The notes beneath the pieces were generated by a model. The model saw nothing but the letters and a program-made list of their open reading frames with translations. It did no database searches and was not told the DNA's origin. DNA of 64,000 bases. It comes from Agrobacterium fabrum str. C58. GTDB taxonomy: Bacteria > Pseudomonadota > Alphaproteobacteria > Rhizobiales > Rhizobiaceae. Location: assembly GCF_000092025.1 (NCBI RefSeq), contig NC_003064.2, positions 124,001-188,000 of the forward strand. The letters run 5' to 3'. Every line of letters begins with the position of its first letter. The first letter of the stretch is position 1. The position numbers and the translations under genes were made by a program. Below are positions 8,365 to 17,834 of the stretch, in pieces.

Positions 8365-9054
8365 TTATAATTCGTCTGTCACCGATACGGCGTTGCGAAG
8401 TTTGCGGTAACCCTCCCTGATATCGTTCTCTATCGCCGCCCGCACGCCGGCCGGGTCTTTGTCAATAAGAGCCTCAATCGCGACCATGTGATTGTGGACG
8501 CCCTGGCGGTTTTGCGCGTACTCGGGGTAGAGGTTGAGAAGTGTAGGGCCAATGCGCGCCCACAGGGTTTCAATCATGCTGAGCAGGCCGGTCAGTCCGG
8601 ATAGATTATAGATGGCAAAGTGGAATTCCTTGTTGTGCCACAGAGCATCGTGATACCGGCCCGCTGCTAAATTCTCGTTTATAACTCTTTGTATATCAAT
8701 GAGTTTTCTATTTGTCGCTTCGTCGGGATTCCTTGCCCCGTATTCAGCGGCGGTTCCTTCCAGGGCGATCCTCGTAACGGTGATATCGCGTAATTCCGCC
8801 TTTGTGAGCGTCGGAACGATGAGCGTCTTGGGGCCGGAAAAAACAAGTACCGATTCCGTTGTCAGGCGGTTCAACGCGTCGCGGGCAGGCGTCGTGCTCA
8901 CGTCGAGTTCACTGGCTATCCCCCGGACAGTAAACTTGTGCCCGGGAGGGTAGCTGCCGCGGATCATTCTCTCCCGTAGCACGTCATAAACCATGCTTCC
9001 CATTCGCTGGCCTTGGGCGCCGGTATCGCTCTCATCACGTAAAATGTCGATCAT
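8365..9054 (-). CDS. GntR-family regulator, FadR/FCD subfamily
   Basis: A 229-residue protein with an N-terminal winged helix (about 20-80, with YPPGHKFTVRGIASELDVS and TPARDALNRL) and an all-helical FCD ligand-binding domain. The FCD part contains the metal/ligand signature pattern with HNKEFHFAIYNLSG and later HNHMVAIEALIDKD. FCD regulators usually repress catabolic or transport genes and are released by small carboxylates. It is divergent from the ABC importer at 9260, with a 200-bp intergenic region carrying three copies of the locus motif. This supports autoregulation and control of both directions. Confidence 0.9.
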   Translation of the reverse strand: MIDILRDESDTGAQGQRMGSMVYDVLRERMIRGSYPPGHKFTVRGIASELDVSTTPARDALNRLTTESVLVFSGPKTLIVPTLTKAELRDITVTRIALEGTAAEYGARNPDEATNRKLIDIQRVINENLAAGRYHDALWHNKEFHFAIYNLSGLTGLLSMIETLWARIGPTLLNLYPEYAQNRQGVHNHMVAIEALIDKDPAGVRAAIENDIREGYRKLRNAVSVTDEL

Positions 9055-9071
9055 TTTCCCCTCATGTTCCG

Positions 9072-9140
9072 TTGACTCATCACATTTTTGATGTCACAAA
9101 AATGGAATGCAAAGTTTTTGCGAACGCTATGTGACATCAT
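9072..9140. promoter_or_regulatory. Divergent regulatory region with three operator-like elements
   Basis: TTGACTCATCA at 9072-9082, TGATGTCACA at 9089-9098 and TGTGACATCAT at 9130-9140 lie between the FCD regulator (start 9054) and the ABC importer (start about 9260). The last two are inverted relative to each other with 31 bp between. The same words occur before the other two leftward transcripts of the locus. Binding by the adjacent FCD regulator is inferred. Confidence 0.62.
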
Positions 9141-9259
9141 AAACGCTGTTAGCATCTAATCCTGTTACGCGTCGCTGGCTTGGCAAGATAATCTTGAAAG
9201 CCGCTCCGAGCACTCGTTTTCACGTTCGTCGCGGCAATAAAAAACGGAGGGGTGAGGTA

Positions 9260-10372
9260 TTGATAGGTGAGACTCTAAATCTTGACGGGCTCGCGAAGAG
9301 CTATGGCAACGTCGTTGCAGTCGCTGGTGTTGACGTCCGCGTGGAGCCAGGCGAGTTCGTGTCAGTGCTGGGCCCATCTGGGTCAGGCAAGACCAGCGTC
9401 CTGACGATGATTGCCGGTTTTGAGCGTCCCACGGCAGGCAGGATCGTGATCGGCGACCGAGACGTGACCGACCTTGCGCCGAATAAGCGAAATATCGGGA
9501 TGGTCTTTCAGAAATACGCGCTTTTCCCCCATCTCACTGTCCGTCAGAACATTGCTTTCCCGCTAAAGCTCAGATCGCGGTGGCGCTCCGGATGGAGGCA
9601 GCGGGCAGACGACATGCTTGACCTCGTTCACCTAGCCGGTTTTGCTGACAGGTTTCCTTCTGAACTTTCGGGTGGCCAGCAGCAGCGTGTGGCGGTCGCA
9701 CGAGCGCTTGCGTTTGAGCCGCCCGTTATGCTGATGGACGAGCCCCTCGGCGCGCTTGACAAGAAATTGCGTGAAGCCATGCAGTTCGAAATCAAGCGCA
9801 TCCAGAGACAGGTGGGAGCAACCGTCCTTTACGTAACGCATGATCAGGAAGAAGCGCTGACGATGTCCGATCGCGTTGCGATAATGCAGGGCGGAAACAT
9901 CGTCCAGATAGGGGCTCCTTCTAGTCTTTACCACGCGCCCGCAACCCGTTTTGTTGCTGATTTCGTCGGAAAAATGAGCTTCGTCGGAGGAGAGATTGTT
10001 TCTTTTGAAGACGACGGGATGCTCGTGCGATTGGCGGACGACGTATTTGTCCGGACCGCTTCTGTCGATGCGGCACGGGCGGCACTCCGGCTTGGTGACG
10101 AGGTAATCCTGGCCATGCGTCCCGAGAGGATCGCCTTGAAAAAACGAGGTCCTCGAGGTTTTGGGGCAATACCAGCTCAGATCGAGAGCCTTGCATTCGT
10201 TGGATCATTCCATGCGTACATGGTCCGTCTGGACCTGCCTGGATCACCGCTGGTGGAGGTTCAGGTCGTGACCGGAAGTGAGGTAAATTTCCGCGCCGGT
10301 GATACGGTCGATCTCGTACCCGACCCGCAGGCTGTCAGCTTTTTTTCAAAAGAGGAGACGTCTGCGGCATGA
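9260..10372 (+). CDS. attA1: ABC transporter ATP-binding protein, polyamine/opine type (AttA1/PotA-like)
   Basis: TTG 9260 is chosen as the start because GGAGG lies at 9246-9250; the open frame extends to 9194. The product is about 370 residues with Walker [11 protein letters not shown]-loop [12 protein letters not shown], signature [15 protein letters not shown], Walker [13 protein letters not shown] and a C-terminal TOBE-like domain ([13 protein letters not shown]). This is the CUT/PotA architecture. It is followed by two permeases with ATGA-type coupling and a binding protein. The att-region transporter of pAtC58 has the same arrangement. The substrate is uncertain: spermidine, mannopine-like opine, or the locus product. 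Confidence 0.88.
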   Translation: MIGETLNLDGLAKSYGNVVAVAGVDVRVEPGEFVSVLGPSGSGKTSVLTMIAGFERPTAGRIVIGDRDVTDLAPNKRNIGMVFQKYALFPHLTVRQNIAFPLKLRSRWRSGWRQRADDMLDLVHLAGFADRFPSELSGGQQQRVAVARALAFEPPVMLMDEPLGALDKKLREAMQFEIKRIQRQVGATVLYVTHDQEEALTMSDRVAIMQGGNIVQIGAPSSLYHAPATRFVADFVGKMSFVGGEIVSFEDDGMLVRLADDVFVRTASVDAARAALRLGDEVILAMRPERIALKKRGPRGFGAIPAQIESLAFVGSFHAYMVRLDLPGSPLVEVQVVTGSEVNFRAGDTVDLVPDPQAVSFFSKEETSAA

Positions 10373-11271
10373 GCGCTTCTTCACTCGCTTCCAGAGCAAT
10401 CGCCAATTTACAAAGCGTGATGTTTTCTACGCCCTCTGCAAAAACATATTCCCATGCAGGCGCATTGCTTTTGCTTCTGCCAGCTGCACTCATGCTTTTG
10501 ACAGGATTCGTTTATCCTCTGGCAAGGCTCGTCGCACTCAGTATGCCGGACATGAGCCTGGAGCTGTACATCCGCATCTTTCGCGACCCGCTTTATCTAA
10601 ACGTCCTGTTCTCCACGACGGTCGTGGCACTTGCGGTTATGTGCTGCTGCCTGCTCCTAGGCTTTCCTGTAGCCAACGCGATGGTCCGGCTCAAACACCC
10701 CTGGACCCTCATATTGACGGGATGCGTGCTCATTCCGCTCTGGACATCGGTCTTGGTCCGATCATATGCTTGGATTGTGCTGCTTCAGAGAACCGGCATT
10801 ATCAACCAGGCACTTCTCTCGACCAAGCTCATCGACGAGCCCCTGCGCATGATCTACACACAGGGTGCGGTCATCGTCGCAATGACCCATGTCCTTCTTC
10901 CCTTCATGATCATGCCTATCTTTGCGGCACTGCGGGCTATCCCCCCCGAGTACGTTCAGGCGGCAATGAATCTTGGCTCAACTCGATTGCACGCCTTTCG
11001 CGCGATCATTGTTCCTCTGAGCCTTCCTGGGATATTTGCGGGCTGCGTTATCAGTTTCGTTCTTGCACTCGGTTTCTACGTCACCCCGGCGTTGGTAGGG
11101 GGAGCAGGATCGCTCATGGTGGCAACGCTCATCGGTCAACAGACGACTGTCCTGCTCGATTGGCCTTTTGCGGCTGCGCTCTCAACCTCACTGTTGGTCG
11201 TCACGCTTGCCGTCGTAATCATATTTCGAAGAACACTTTCGCTAAGCAAGGGGCTGAACAGTGGCATCTGA
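10369..11271 (+). CDS. attA2: ABC transporter permease (AttA2/PotB-like)
   Basis: A 300-residue inner-membrane protein starting at ATG 10369 and overlapping the ATPase stop by ATGA. It has about six hydrophobic segments, the first near residues 28-50 (ALLLLLPAALMLLTGFVYPL). The cytoplasmic EAA-like loop reads EYVQAAMNLGSTRLHAFRAI. It pairs with the permease that follows. Symbol assigned by arrangement and family only. Confidence 0.85.
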   Translation: MSASSLASRAIANLQSVMFSTPSAKTYSHAGALLLLLPAALMLLTGFVYPLARLVALSMPDMSLELYIRIFRDPLYLNVLFSTTVVALAVMCCCLLLGFPVANAMVRLKHPWTLILTGCVLIPLWTSVLVRSYAWIVLLQRTGIINQALLSTKLIDEPLRMIYTQGAVIVAMTHVLLPFMIMPIFAALRAIPPEYVQAAMNLGSTRLHAFRAIIVPLSLPGIFAGCVISFVLALGFYVTPALVGGAGSLMVATLIGQQTTVLLDWPFAAALSTSLLVVTLAVVIIFRRTLSLSKGLNSGI

Positions 11272-12118
11272 TAGCTCAACATTTCCGGTCCGGCCTTCTT
11301 TGGCGCGGCCACTGCGCAATGCCGTCGGACGGTATCGCAATATCGTACGGATCTATACCGCAGGCTTCTTCGTCTTCCTGATAACGGTATTCTTGATCCT
11401 GCCGACATTTCTCGTCGTCCCGATGAGCCTGAATGACGGCAGCTACCTTGCGTTTCCACCGCAAGGCCTCACTTTAAAATGGTATAGGGCGTATTTCTCT
11501 GATCCTGACTGGATGTCGGCAACATTGTTCAGCCTGCAGGTCGCATTCGCGACAGCTATCGTGGCAACAACCATTGGCACGACAGCAGCGCTAGCGCTCG
11601 CAAAGAGTAGATTGCCTTTTAAGGGGCTTCTGCAAAGCCTTGCGCTTGGGCCAATGATCGTCCCGCACGTAGTTCTGGGTGTATCGCTTTACCTGGTGTT
11701 CTCACCGTGGAGAGTAACGGGGACGTTTGCAGGCTTTGTTCTCGCGCACACAGTTTTAGCCATCCCCTATGTCATGATCGTGGTGGGTGCTGCGGTGCAG
11801 AAGTTTGACCCTTCGCTCGAACTCGCGGCTCTCAACTGCGGCGCAAATCGATTCCAGAGCTTTTTCCTCGTGATGCTGCCTAATATTGGCCCGAGCGTCG
11901 CCGCGGCTTCGGTCTTTGCATTTCTTGCGTCGTTCGATGACGCGACGGTTTCGTTCTTCATCTCTGACATTGGCGGGAAGTCGATTGGACGCAAGATGTT
12001 CGAAGATATCGATTTCAATCTCACGCCAGTGATCGCCGCCGCGTCAACCGTGCTCGTCGCGATCTCACTCGTGCTCATGACGGCGGCGCAACTTCTGACT
12101 ACTCGAAGCAGACACTAA
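11261..12118 (+). CDS. attB: ABC transporter permease (AttB/PotC-like)
   Basis: A 285-residue permease beginning at GTG 11261, inside the last 11 bases of the preceding gene. It has about six transmembrane segments and an EAA-like motif, LELAALNCGANRFQSFFLV, preceding VMLPNIGPSV. The length and PotC-like layout are normal. It forms the heterodimeric channel with the product of 10369-11271. Confidence 0.85.
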   Translation: MASDSSTFPVRPSLARPLRNAVGRYRNIVRIYTAGFFVFLITVFLILPTFLVVPMSLNDGSYLAFPPQGLTLKWYRAYFSDPDWMSATLFSLQVAFATAIVATTIGTTAALALAKSRLPFKGLLQSLALGPMIVPHVVLGVSLYLVFSPWRVTGTFAGFVLAHTVLAIPYVMIVVGAAVQKFDPSLELAALNCGANRFQSFFLVMLPNIGPSVAAASVFAFLASFDDATVSFFISDIGGKSIGRKMFEDIDFNLTPVIAAASTVLVAISLVLMTAAQLLTTRSRH

Positions 12119-12145
12119 CTCCACATTAACTGAAGAGGATTTGAA

Positions 12146-13228
12146 ATGATCAGATCGGATCAGACGCCGAAGGCTTGCCTGAAATCCGCGTTTTACGTGT
12201 TCGTCGCCTTCGCTCTCATGTTCGCTCTTGGGCTTGAAAAGGCGAGTGCCGAGCAACGTGTGGTCATTGCTACTACGGGAGGTACCTACGAAAAGGCGCT
12301 GCGTGAAGCGTGGTTCGAGCCCTTCACGAAAGCGACAGGAATAAAAGTCGTCACTGTTTCTGGAACAGATGCGGAGAAGCGGGCGAAGGTCACTGCTATG
12401 GTTCAAACAGGCAACGTCACATGGGACCTCTATCTGGATGGCGAAATCCAAGCTGGATCCGACGCACACTTCGCCATAACGGAAGACCTGTCAGACTTTT
12501 GCATGCAGTTCATTAACAGCACGGACCTGCTGGCCGACTCTTGTACGCGCGGCGGGGCGAAATTGCAGTCAACCTCCACCCTTTTGGCTTACAAACTGAA
12601 TGAGAACGGCAGCAACCCTCAAACTTGGGCTGACATGTGGGATCTGGCGAAGTTTCCGGGTGCTCGAAGTTTTCCTAATTTTGACGATCCATGGAGAGTG
12701 TTGGCCGCAGCATTGCTCGCGGACGGAGTGCCGAGAGAAAAACTTTTCCCACTTGATGTAGATCGAGCATTTCGCAAGCTTGACGAACTCAGGGACAGTG
12801 TACAGGTTTGGTGGAGGACGGGAGATCAAAGCGTTCAAGCATTTCGCAATGACGAGTATCGCGTTGGACAGATCTGGTTGACGCGCGCGAAGGCCTTGAA
12901 AGCAGAAGGTTACAAGATAGGCTGGAGTTACGATGGCGCATTTCTTGTGGGCGATCGCATAGCGCTCGTGCGTGGCGCACCGAATCGGGAAAATGCGCTG
13001 AAGCTCATTGAGTTCTGGCTAAGGAATCCTGCGGCGCAGGCCAAAGCCTGCGAAACGCTTTCTTGCACTCCTCCAAGTCAGAAAGCGATTTCGCAGATGT
13101 CATCTGAGGCTCGCGCCACCCTCCCATCTGCGGCAGATGTTGAAAACCGGATCATCGTCCCTGATGCACAATGGATCAACGCGAACATGGGCATGCTGGT
13201 GCAGCGCTGGAACTCATGGATACGCTGA
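12146..13228 (+). CDS. attC: ABC transporter periplasmic substrate-binding protein (AttC/PotD-like)
   Basis: A 360-residue secreted protein. The N-terminus has a long signal peptide with hydrophobic core FYVFVAFALMFALGL, and cleavage is likely near KASAEQ. The mature part starts with VVIATTGGTYEKALREAW, typical of PotD/opine-binding proteins, and includes LYLDGEIQAG. A GAGGA ribosome site lies just upstream of ATG 12146. It ends the importer operon. Confidence 0.87.
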   Translation: MIRSDQTPKACLKSAFYVFVAFALMFALGLEKASAEQRVVIATTGGTYEKALREAWFEPFTKATGIKVVTVSGTDAEKRAKVTAMVQTGNVTWDLYLDGEIQAGSDAHFAITEDLSDFCMQFINSTDLLADSCTRGGAKLQSTSTLLAYKLNENGSNPQTWADMWDLAKFPGARSFPNFDDPWRVLAAALLADGVPREKLFPLDVDRAFRKLDELRDSVQVWWRTGDQSVQAFRNDEYRVGQIWLTRAKALKAEGYKIGWSYDGAFLVGDRIALVRGAPNRENALKLIEFWLRNPAAQAKACETLSCTPPSQKAISQMSSEARATLPSAADVENRIIVPDAQWINANMGMLVQRWNSWIR

Positions 13229-13713
13229 AAAAACCGAGGGCGCCAAGGCACCTTCCTTGACGCTGCGAGCGGATGCGCAGGCGGCTCTCTTTGGGCGCCT
13301 GCGCCGACCGCGTCACCGCGTTCGCAAGACCACAGCAGAGCAAGAGCGGGTTCAGACGTCGCGTCTTTCTTTTATGCAGAAGAGATTTTCGCACGATGAA
13401 CCCGTCATTGTGCAGTCCGCTGTCTGGATGGTGCCCGGCTCACAAACTATCTAAGGCGCCGCGACATAAAACCTTCAGGTTGATCATGTCGTTCGTCCAT
13501 CCATCCGATCCTCGAGAGCCGCCATGACTGTCGGAAGCCTACGGTGAGCGTTCTCAAACTCGGAACGGGCGAGGAGAGATGCCAGAGGGGAGGGCGACTT
13601 TACAGCCAGAAACGGTGCGGTCGTTTAGGCTGCGCGTGGAATATCGGTATCTAAACCGGTTGAGATCCGCCTGCATATCGGTCCATATAGGACGAAGCAG
13701 AGATCGAAGAGCC
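13229..13713. other. Intergenic region between the two att-like transporter blocks
   Basis: About 485 bp with no convincing gene. Frames here are short and lack domain signals. A purine-rich stretch just before 13714 serves the next gene. No clear hairpin terminator with a T-tract follows the binding-protein gene, and no promoter could be assigned with confidence. Confidence 0.4.
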
Positions 13714-14373
13714 ATGGTCCTTTCACTTTCCGGCATCAAGAAATCCTACCAGACAGCCGAAGGCAATATCCCGGTCCTGAACGGCGTCGACCTTTCACTT
13801 GAAGCAGGCGAAAGTCTTGCCCTGACGGGGGAATCCGGCAGTGGAAAGAGTACGCTTTTGCATCTGGCCGGCGGCCTTGATTTGCCCGACAGCGGCATTA
13901 TCACGGTGAGGGGTCGGAAAATCACCGATCTCGACGAGGCCGGTCGAGCGAGCTTCCGACGCCGGGAGGTGGGATTGATCTTCCAGCAGTTCAATCTCAT
14001 TCCGAGCCTCGATGTCGGATCCAATATCTCGTTTCATGCCCGGCTGGCGGGCCGTTTCGACCCGGTCTGGGAAAAAAGCCTGGTCGAGGCGCTCGGGATC
14101 GGAGAGCTGCTTGCACGCTATCCCGAACAGCTCTCCGGCGGTCAGCAGCAAAGGGTGGCGATCGGACGTACGCTTGCGGCAAGACCGCCCCTCATCCTTG
14201 CCGATGAGCCGACGGGTAATCTCGATGAGACGACGGCTGATATCGTCATCGATCTCATGTTGAGACTGACAAAGTCCGCGCAGATCACACTCCTCCTGGT
14301 GACCCATTCCAGCCGGCTGGCGGTAAAACTCGATCGGCGTCTCGCGCTGAGTGGCGGGAAGGTTTCGCAATGA
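13714..14373 (+). CDS. attE: ABC transporter ATP-binding protein, LolD/MacB class (AttE-like)
   Basis: ATG 13714 yields 219 residues, the usual LolD-type length; an upstream in-frame codon at 13579 adds 45 residues that do not resemble the family. Motifs are Walker [24 protein letters not shown], signature [15 protein letters not shown] and Walker [14 protein letters not shown]. The stop overlaps the permease start as ATGA. These ATPases power FtsX-like permeases in lipoprotein or substrate extrusion. The block ATPase, permease, AttH-like protein matches the attE-H set of Agrobacterium. Confidence 0.85.
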   Translation: MVLSLSGIKKSYQTAEGNIPVLNGVDLSLEAGESLALTGESGSGKSTLLHLAGGLDLPDSGIITVRGRKITDLDEAGRASFRRREVGLIFQQFNLIPSLDVGSNISFHARLAGRFDPVWEKSLVEALGIGELLARYPEQLSGGQQQRVAIGRTLAARPPLILADEPTGNLDETTADIVIDLMLRLTKSAQITLLLVTHSSRLAVKLDRRLALSGGKVSQ

Positions 14374-15632
14374 ACTGGACCGCTTTCCGGGCGCTGCTCT
14401 CACACTGGCGCTACAGACCGCTTCAGCTTATCACCCTCATTGTCGGCGTCACGCTCGCAACCGGCCTCTGGTGCGCCGTCCAGGCAATCAATGCCGAAGC
14501 CAGAGCAAGTTATGACCGGGCGGCCTCGGTCCTGGCGCAAAACCAGCTGGATCAACTGGTGGCAAAGGACGGCGGCAGAATTTCCTCCCAAACATATGCC
14601 CGGCTTCGAAGGACGGGTTTGCACGTCTCTCCGATCATTGAAGGCGATTACAGGTTTGGTACGACGCGTATCAGGCTTATCGGCATCGACCCCCTGACCA
14701 TGCCGTCCGAAGGAATGGTGCCTGCACCATCTGATCCGTCCGGGCTGGTGTTATTCATCCAGACGCCCGGACAGATGATCGTTTCGCCTGCAACGGCTGC
14801 CACATTGAAAGATACCTCTGGCCTTTCCCTTAAGGCACGAGCGGACCTCCCCGACGGCGCAGCATTTGTCGATATTTCCACGGCTGACCGCCTGTTGAAA
14901 CGCAATGGTGACCTGAGCCGGCTTATCGTTTCGCCATCGCAAGACCCCGATCTTCCGACGATCGGAAACATAGCCCCTGAACTTTCCCTCGAACACGCAA
15001 GAAGCAGGCCCGACGTTGCAAGGCTCACGGACAGTTTTCATCTCAACCTGACCGCATTTGGTTTTCTTGCCTTCGTTGTCGGTCTCTTCATCGTGTATTC
15101 CGCAACGGGCTTGTCGTTCGAGCAACGGCGTGGGTCGTTCAGGACCATGCGGTCGCTCGGGGTCTCACTTCGCTCCCTGACCGCGATGCTGGTTATCGAA
15201 ACCGCGCTCTTTGCGCTGGTATCGGGAGCGCTGGGCATTGTTGTCGGATACGTGGTCGCATCGGCTCTATTGCCGGGCGTGGCCGCGACGCTGCGTGGTC
15301 TTTACGGGGCCAGTGTTGCCGGTTCACTCTCGCTGCGGCCTGAATGGTGGATTGCCGGCCTTGCAATGGCGCTGGTGGGGACCGGGCTCTCCTCGCTTCA
15401 ACATCTCCTCCGCGTCTGGCGGATGCCCATACTGTCCACGGCACAGGGAGGGCGTGGGCGATGGTGTCCACGAGAAGCCTCCTCCATCAGGCGGCCGCCG
15501 GGATGGTTCTGCTCTTTGTATCCGGCGCGCTTGTGTTGCTGGGCGGGGGGCTCATTTCAGGTTTCGCAGTGCTTGCAGCGCTTCTTCTGGGCGCTGCACT
15601 CATTCTTCCAACCTTGCTGGCACTGGGCATGA
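14370..15632 (+). pseudogene. FtsX-like ABC permease, N-terminal half ending in a frameshift (AttF/G-like)
   Basis: Starts at ATG 14370, coupled to the ATPase. Family-like sequence runs to about 15440: a first transmembrane helix, a periplasmic domain, then FLAFVVGLFIVYSATGLSF and further helices ending at LRVWRMPILSTAQ. After that the frame reads Arg/Trp/Cys-rich non-family sequence to 15632. The missing continuation, GRAWAMVSTR onward, lies in the -1 frame from about 15450. One base lost within the G-rich run at 15442-15456 would explain this. It may be a true mutation, two separately translated halves, or a sequence error. Confidence 0.7.
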
Positions 15633-16777
15633 GAGCGGCCGAACACATCTCCGGACACGGACTGACCCGCTGGTTTCTCGCCGATACGCGCCAGCAACTG
15701 CCGGGTCTTTCCCTGGCGCTGATGGCATTGCTGCTCGCTTTGTCGGCCAATATCGGGGTCGGCACCATGGTCTCAAGCTTCAGGCAAACCTTTGTGGGAT
15801 GGCTCGATCAGCGCCTGGCCGCAGAGGTCTATGTGACGGCCCGTGACGAGGCTGAAGCTGCGCATCTGCGGCAGTGGTTTCCACACCATGCAAGGGCGGT
15901 TCTACCCATCTGGAGTACGGAAGGGGAAATTTCGGGGCAGGACGTCCGCATCTTCGGCGTCGCTGACGATGCGACATACAGGGATCATTGGCCGTTGATT
16001 TCGGGTGCGCTCGCAACATGGGACGAGATTGCGAGCGGGAAGGGTGCACTGGTCAACGAACTGTTCTGGAGGTCAGGAAAGGCGTCGCCCGGCGCAGAGA
16101 TAGAAATGCCAGGTGGCTGGAAAGCCCGGGTCGTGGGGGTGTTTTCCGACTATGGCAATCCGAGGGGCGAGGTCATCATTGGTCTTGATGCCCTTGTCCA
16201 GCACTACCCGGACGTGGAAAAGCTGAGATACGGCCTTCGCATGCAGCCACAGGAGGTTGCGGGCTTCAGACAATGCCTCATGACTGAGTTCGGCCTGCCC
16301 GAAGCCAATATTGTCGACCAGGTCTCGCTGAAACGGCAGTCTGCTGCAATCTTCGAACAGACGTTTGCGGTCACCGGCGCGCTTAATGTGCTCACGCTCG
16401 CCGTGGCGGGTTTTGCCATGTTTTCGAGCCAGCTTACGCTCGCTTCGCTTCGACTGCCGCAGCTTGCTCCTGTCTGGGCACTTGGACTTCGTCGCCGCGA
16501 CCTTGCGATGCTGGAGCTCCTGCGAACTCTTGCGCTATGGCTTGTGACATTCATTGCCGCCATCCCTGTCGGGCTGGGACTGGCTTGGGTTTTGCTGGCA
16601 ATCATCAATGTAGAGGCTTTCGGATGGCGACTACCGCTGATCCTGTTTCCGCTGGACTGGCTGAGGCTGGGTCTTGTTGCCCTGCTTGCCGCCATCATTT
16701 CGGTCCTGATCCCTGTTCGACGGCTTGCTAAAACCGCGCCGGCTGATCTTCTGAGGATATTCGCCAGTGAACGCTAA
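15461..16777 (+). pseudogene. FtsX-like ABC permease, C-terminal half in shifted frame (AttG-like)
   Basis: Contains the second half of an approximately 800-residue FtsX/MacB-like permease. It has hydrophobic segments after MVLLFVSGALVLLGGG, a large periplasmic domain (about 150-330), and a terminal FtsX block with GALNVLTLAVAGFAMF and LALWLVTFIAAIPVGLGL. ATG 15461 could start an independent protein of about 438 residues, and the frame is open further up to 15344. The stop overlaps the next gene by 11 bases. In some annotations these halves could appear as two separate permease genes. Confidence 0.7.
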
Positions 16778-17834
16778 AGCCATTCTCCTGCTCCTTTGCG
16801 CTTCATGCACTTCCTTGCCCACGCCGGTCATGGGGCAAGGCTTTGCGGGCCTCGGGTCAAATGCCGAAGGCTTCAGCATTCCCACACGCGGCGTTGAACT
16901 CGTCTTTCCAAAAGACCACAAGCCGCATCCCGGTTTCAAGATCGAGTGGTGGTACGTTACTGCAAATCTGCAGACGGCCGATGGACAGCGCATGGGCGTC
17001 CAATGGACACTTTTTCGTTCTGCGCTTGAACCTGTGGAGCGCCCCGGATGGTCCGACCCTCAAATTTGGATTGGCCACGCAGCCGTGACGACTGCGAGCC
17101 GCCACCATGTTGCCGAACGGCTGGCGCGGGGAGGCGTGGGGCAGGCGGGGGTCAAAGGCGAACCCTTCGACGCCTGGATTGACAATTGGCAAATGAAGGC
17201 AGGGACTGACGACGCACGGGACGACCTCGATCAGATCGATTTGAACGCCAATGGCGAGAGCTTCCGATATCGTCTGAAACTTCAGGCCCACGGGCCTTTG
17301 GTGCGTCAGGGGGACAACGGCTACTCGGTTAAATCGGCAGAGGGCCAAGCAAGCTATTATTACTCCCAGCCATTCTACAGTGTCAGCGGCAGCGTCTTTC
17401 TTGATGGTGAAACTCATGAGGTAACGGGCGAGGCGTGGCTCGATCGGGAATGGTCGTCGCAACCGCTAGCCTCGAGCCAGACGGGATGGGACTGGTTTTC
17501 CCTTCACCTCGCATCCGGCGAAAAACTCATGGCCTTCCGTCTGCGTGACGACAAAAGCGGCTACATCTCCGCCAACTGGATTTCCGCCGATGGCAGGGCG
17601 TCTCCCGTCGATCCGGACGACGTTTTGCTCAGTCCGTTGCGAACCGCGGATATCAACGGCAAGAGCGTTCCGGTCGAATGGAGCGTGAAGATACCCAGCC
17701 GTGGCCTCGACATAAAAACGAAGCCCCTGAACGAGAAAGCCTGGATGGCGACGTCAACCCCCTACTGGGAGGGGCCAATAGAGTTTGATGGAAGCACATC
17801 GGGACAAGGTTATCTGGAGATGACCGGATATTAG
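16767..17834 (+). CDS. attH: AttH-like secreted lipocalin/CrtC-fold protein
   Basis: GTG 16767 with GAGGA about 10 bases upstream gives 355 residues. The N-terminus is a signal sequence (AILLLLCASCTSLPTPVMG); a Cys follows the core, but the context is not a clean lipobox. Motifs of the CrtC/AttH family are evident: FKIEWWYVTANLQ near residue 55, then EAWLDREWSSQPL and GWDWFSLHLASGEKLMAFRLR. Family members are beta-barrel proteins related to carotenoid 1,2-hydratase and often sit beside LolD/FtsX transporters, as here. The function in Agrobacterium is unresolved; early claims of a role in attachment were made for this gene set. Confidence 0.88.
   Translation: MNAKAILLLLCASCTSLPTPVMGQGFAGLGSNAEGFSIPTRGVELVFPKDHKPHPGFKIEWWYVTANLQTADGQRMGVQWTLFRSALEPVERPGWSDPQIWIGHAAVTTASRHHVAERLARGGVGQAGVKGEPFDAWIDNWQMKAGTDDARDDLDQIDLNANGESFRYRLKLQAHGPLVRQGDNGYSVKSAEGQASYYYSQPFYSVSGSVFLDGETHEVTGEAWLDREWSSQPLASSQTGWDWFSLHLASGEKLMAFRLRDDKSGYISANWISADGRASPVDPDDVLLSPLRTADINGKSVPVEWSVKIPSRGLDIKTKPLNEKAWMATSTPYWEGPIEFDGSTSGQGYLEMTGY

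Noticed and set aside
15430..15470. Programmed -1 ribosomal frameshifting in the FtsX-like permease
   Set aside because: No X-XXY-YYZ slippery heptamer or clear downstream pseudoknot is visible; a base deletion or sequencing error is simpler.
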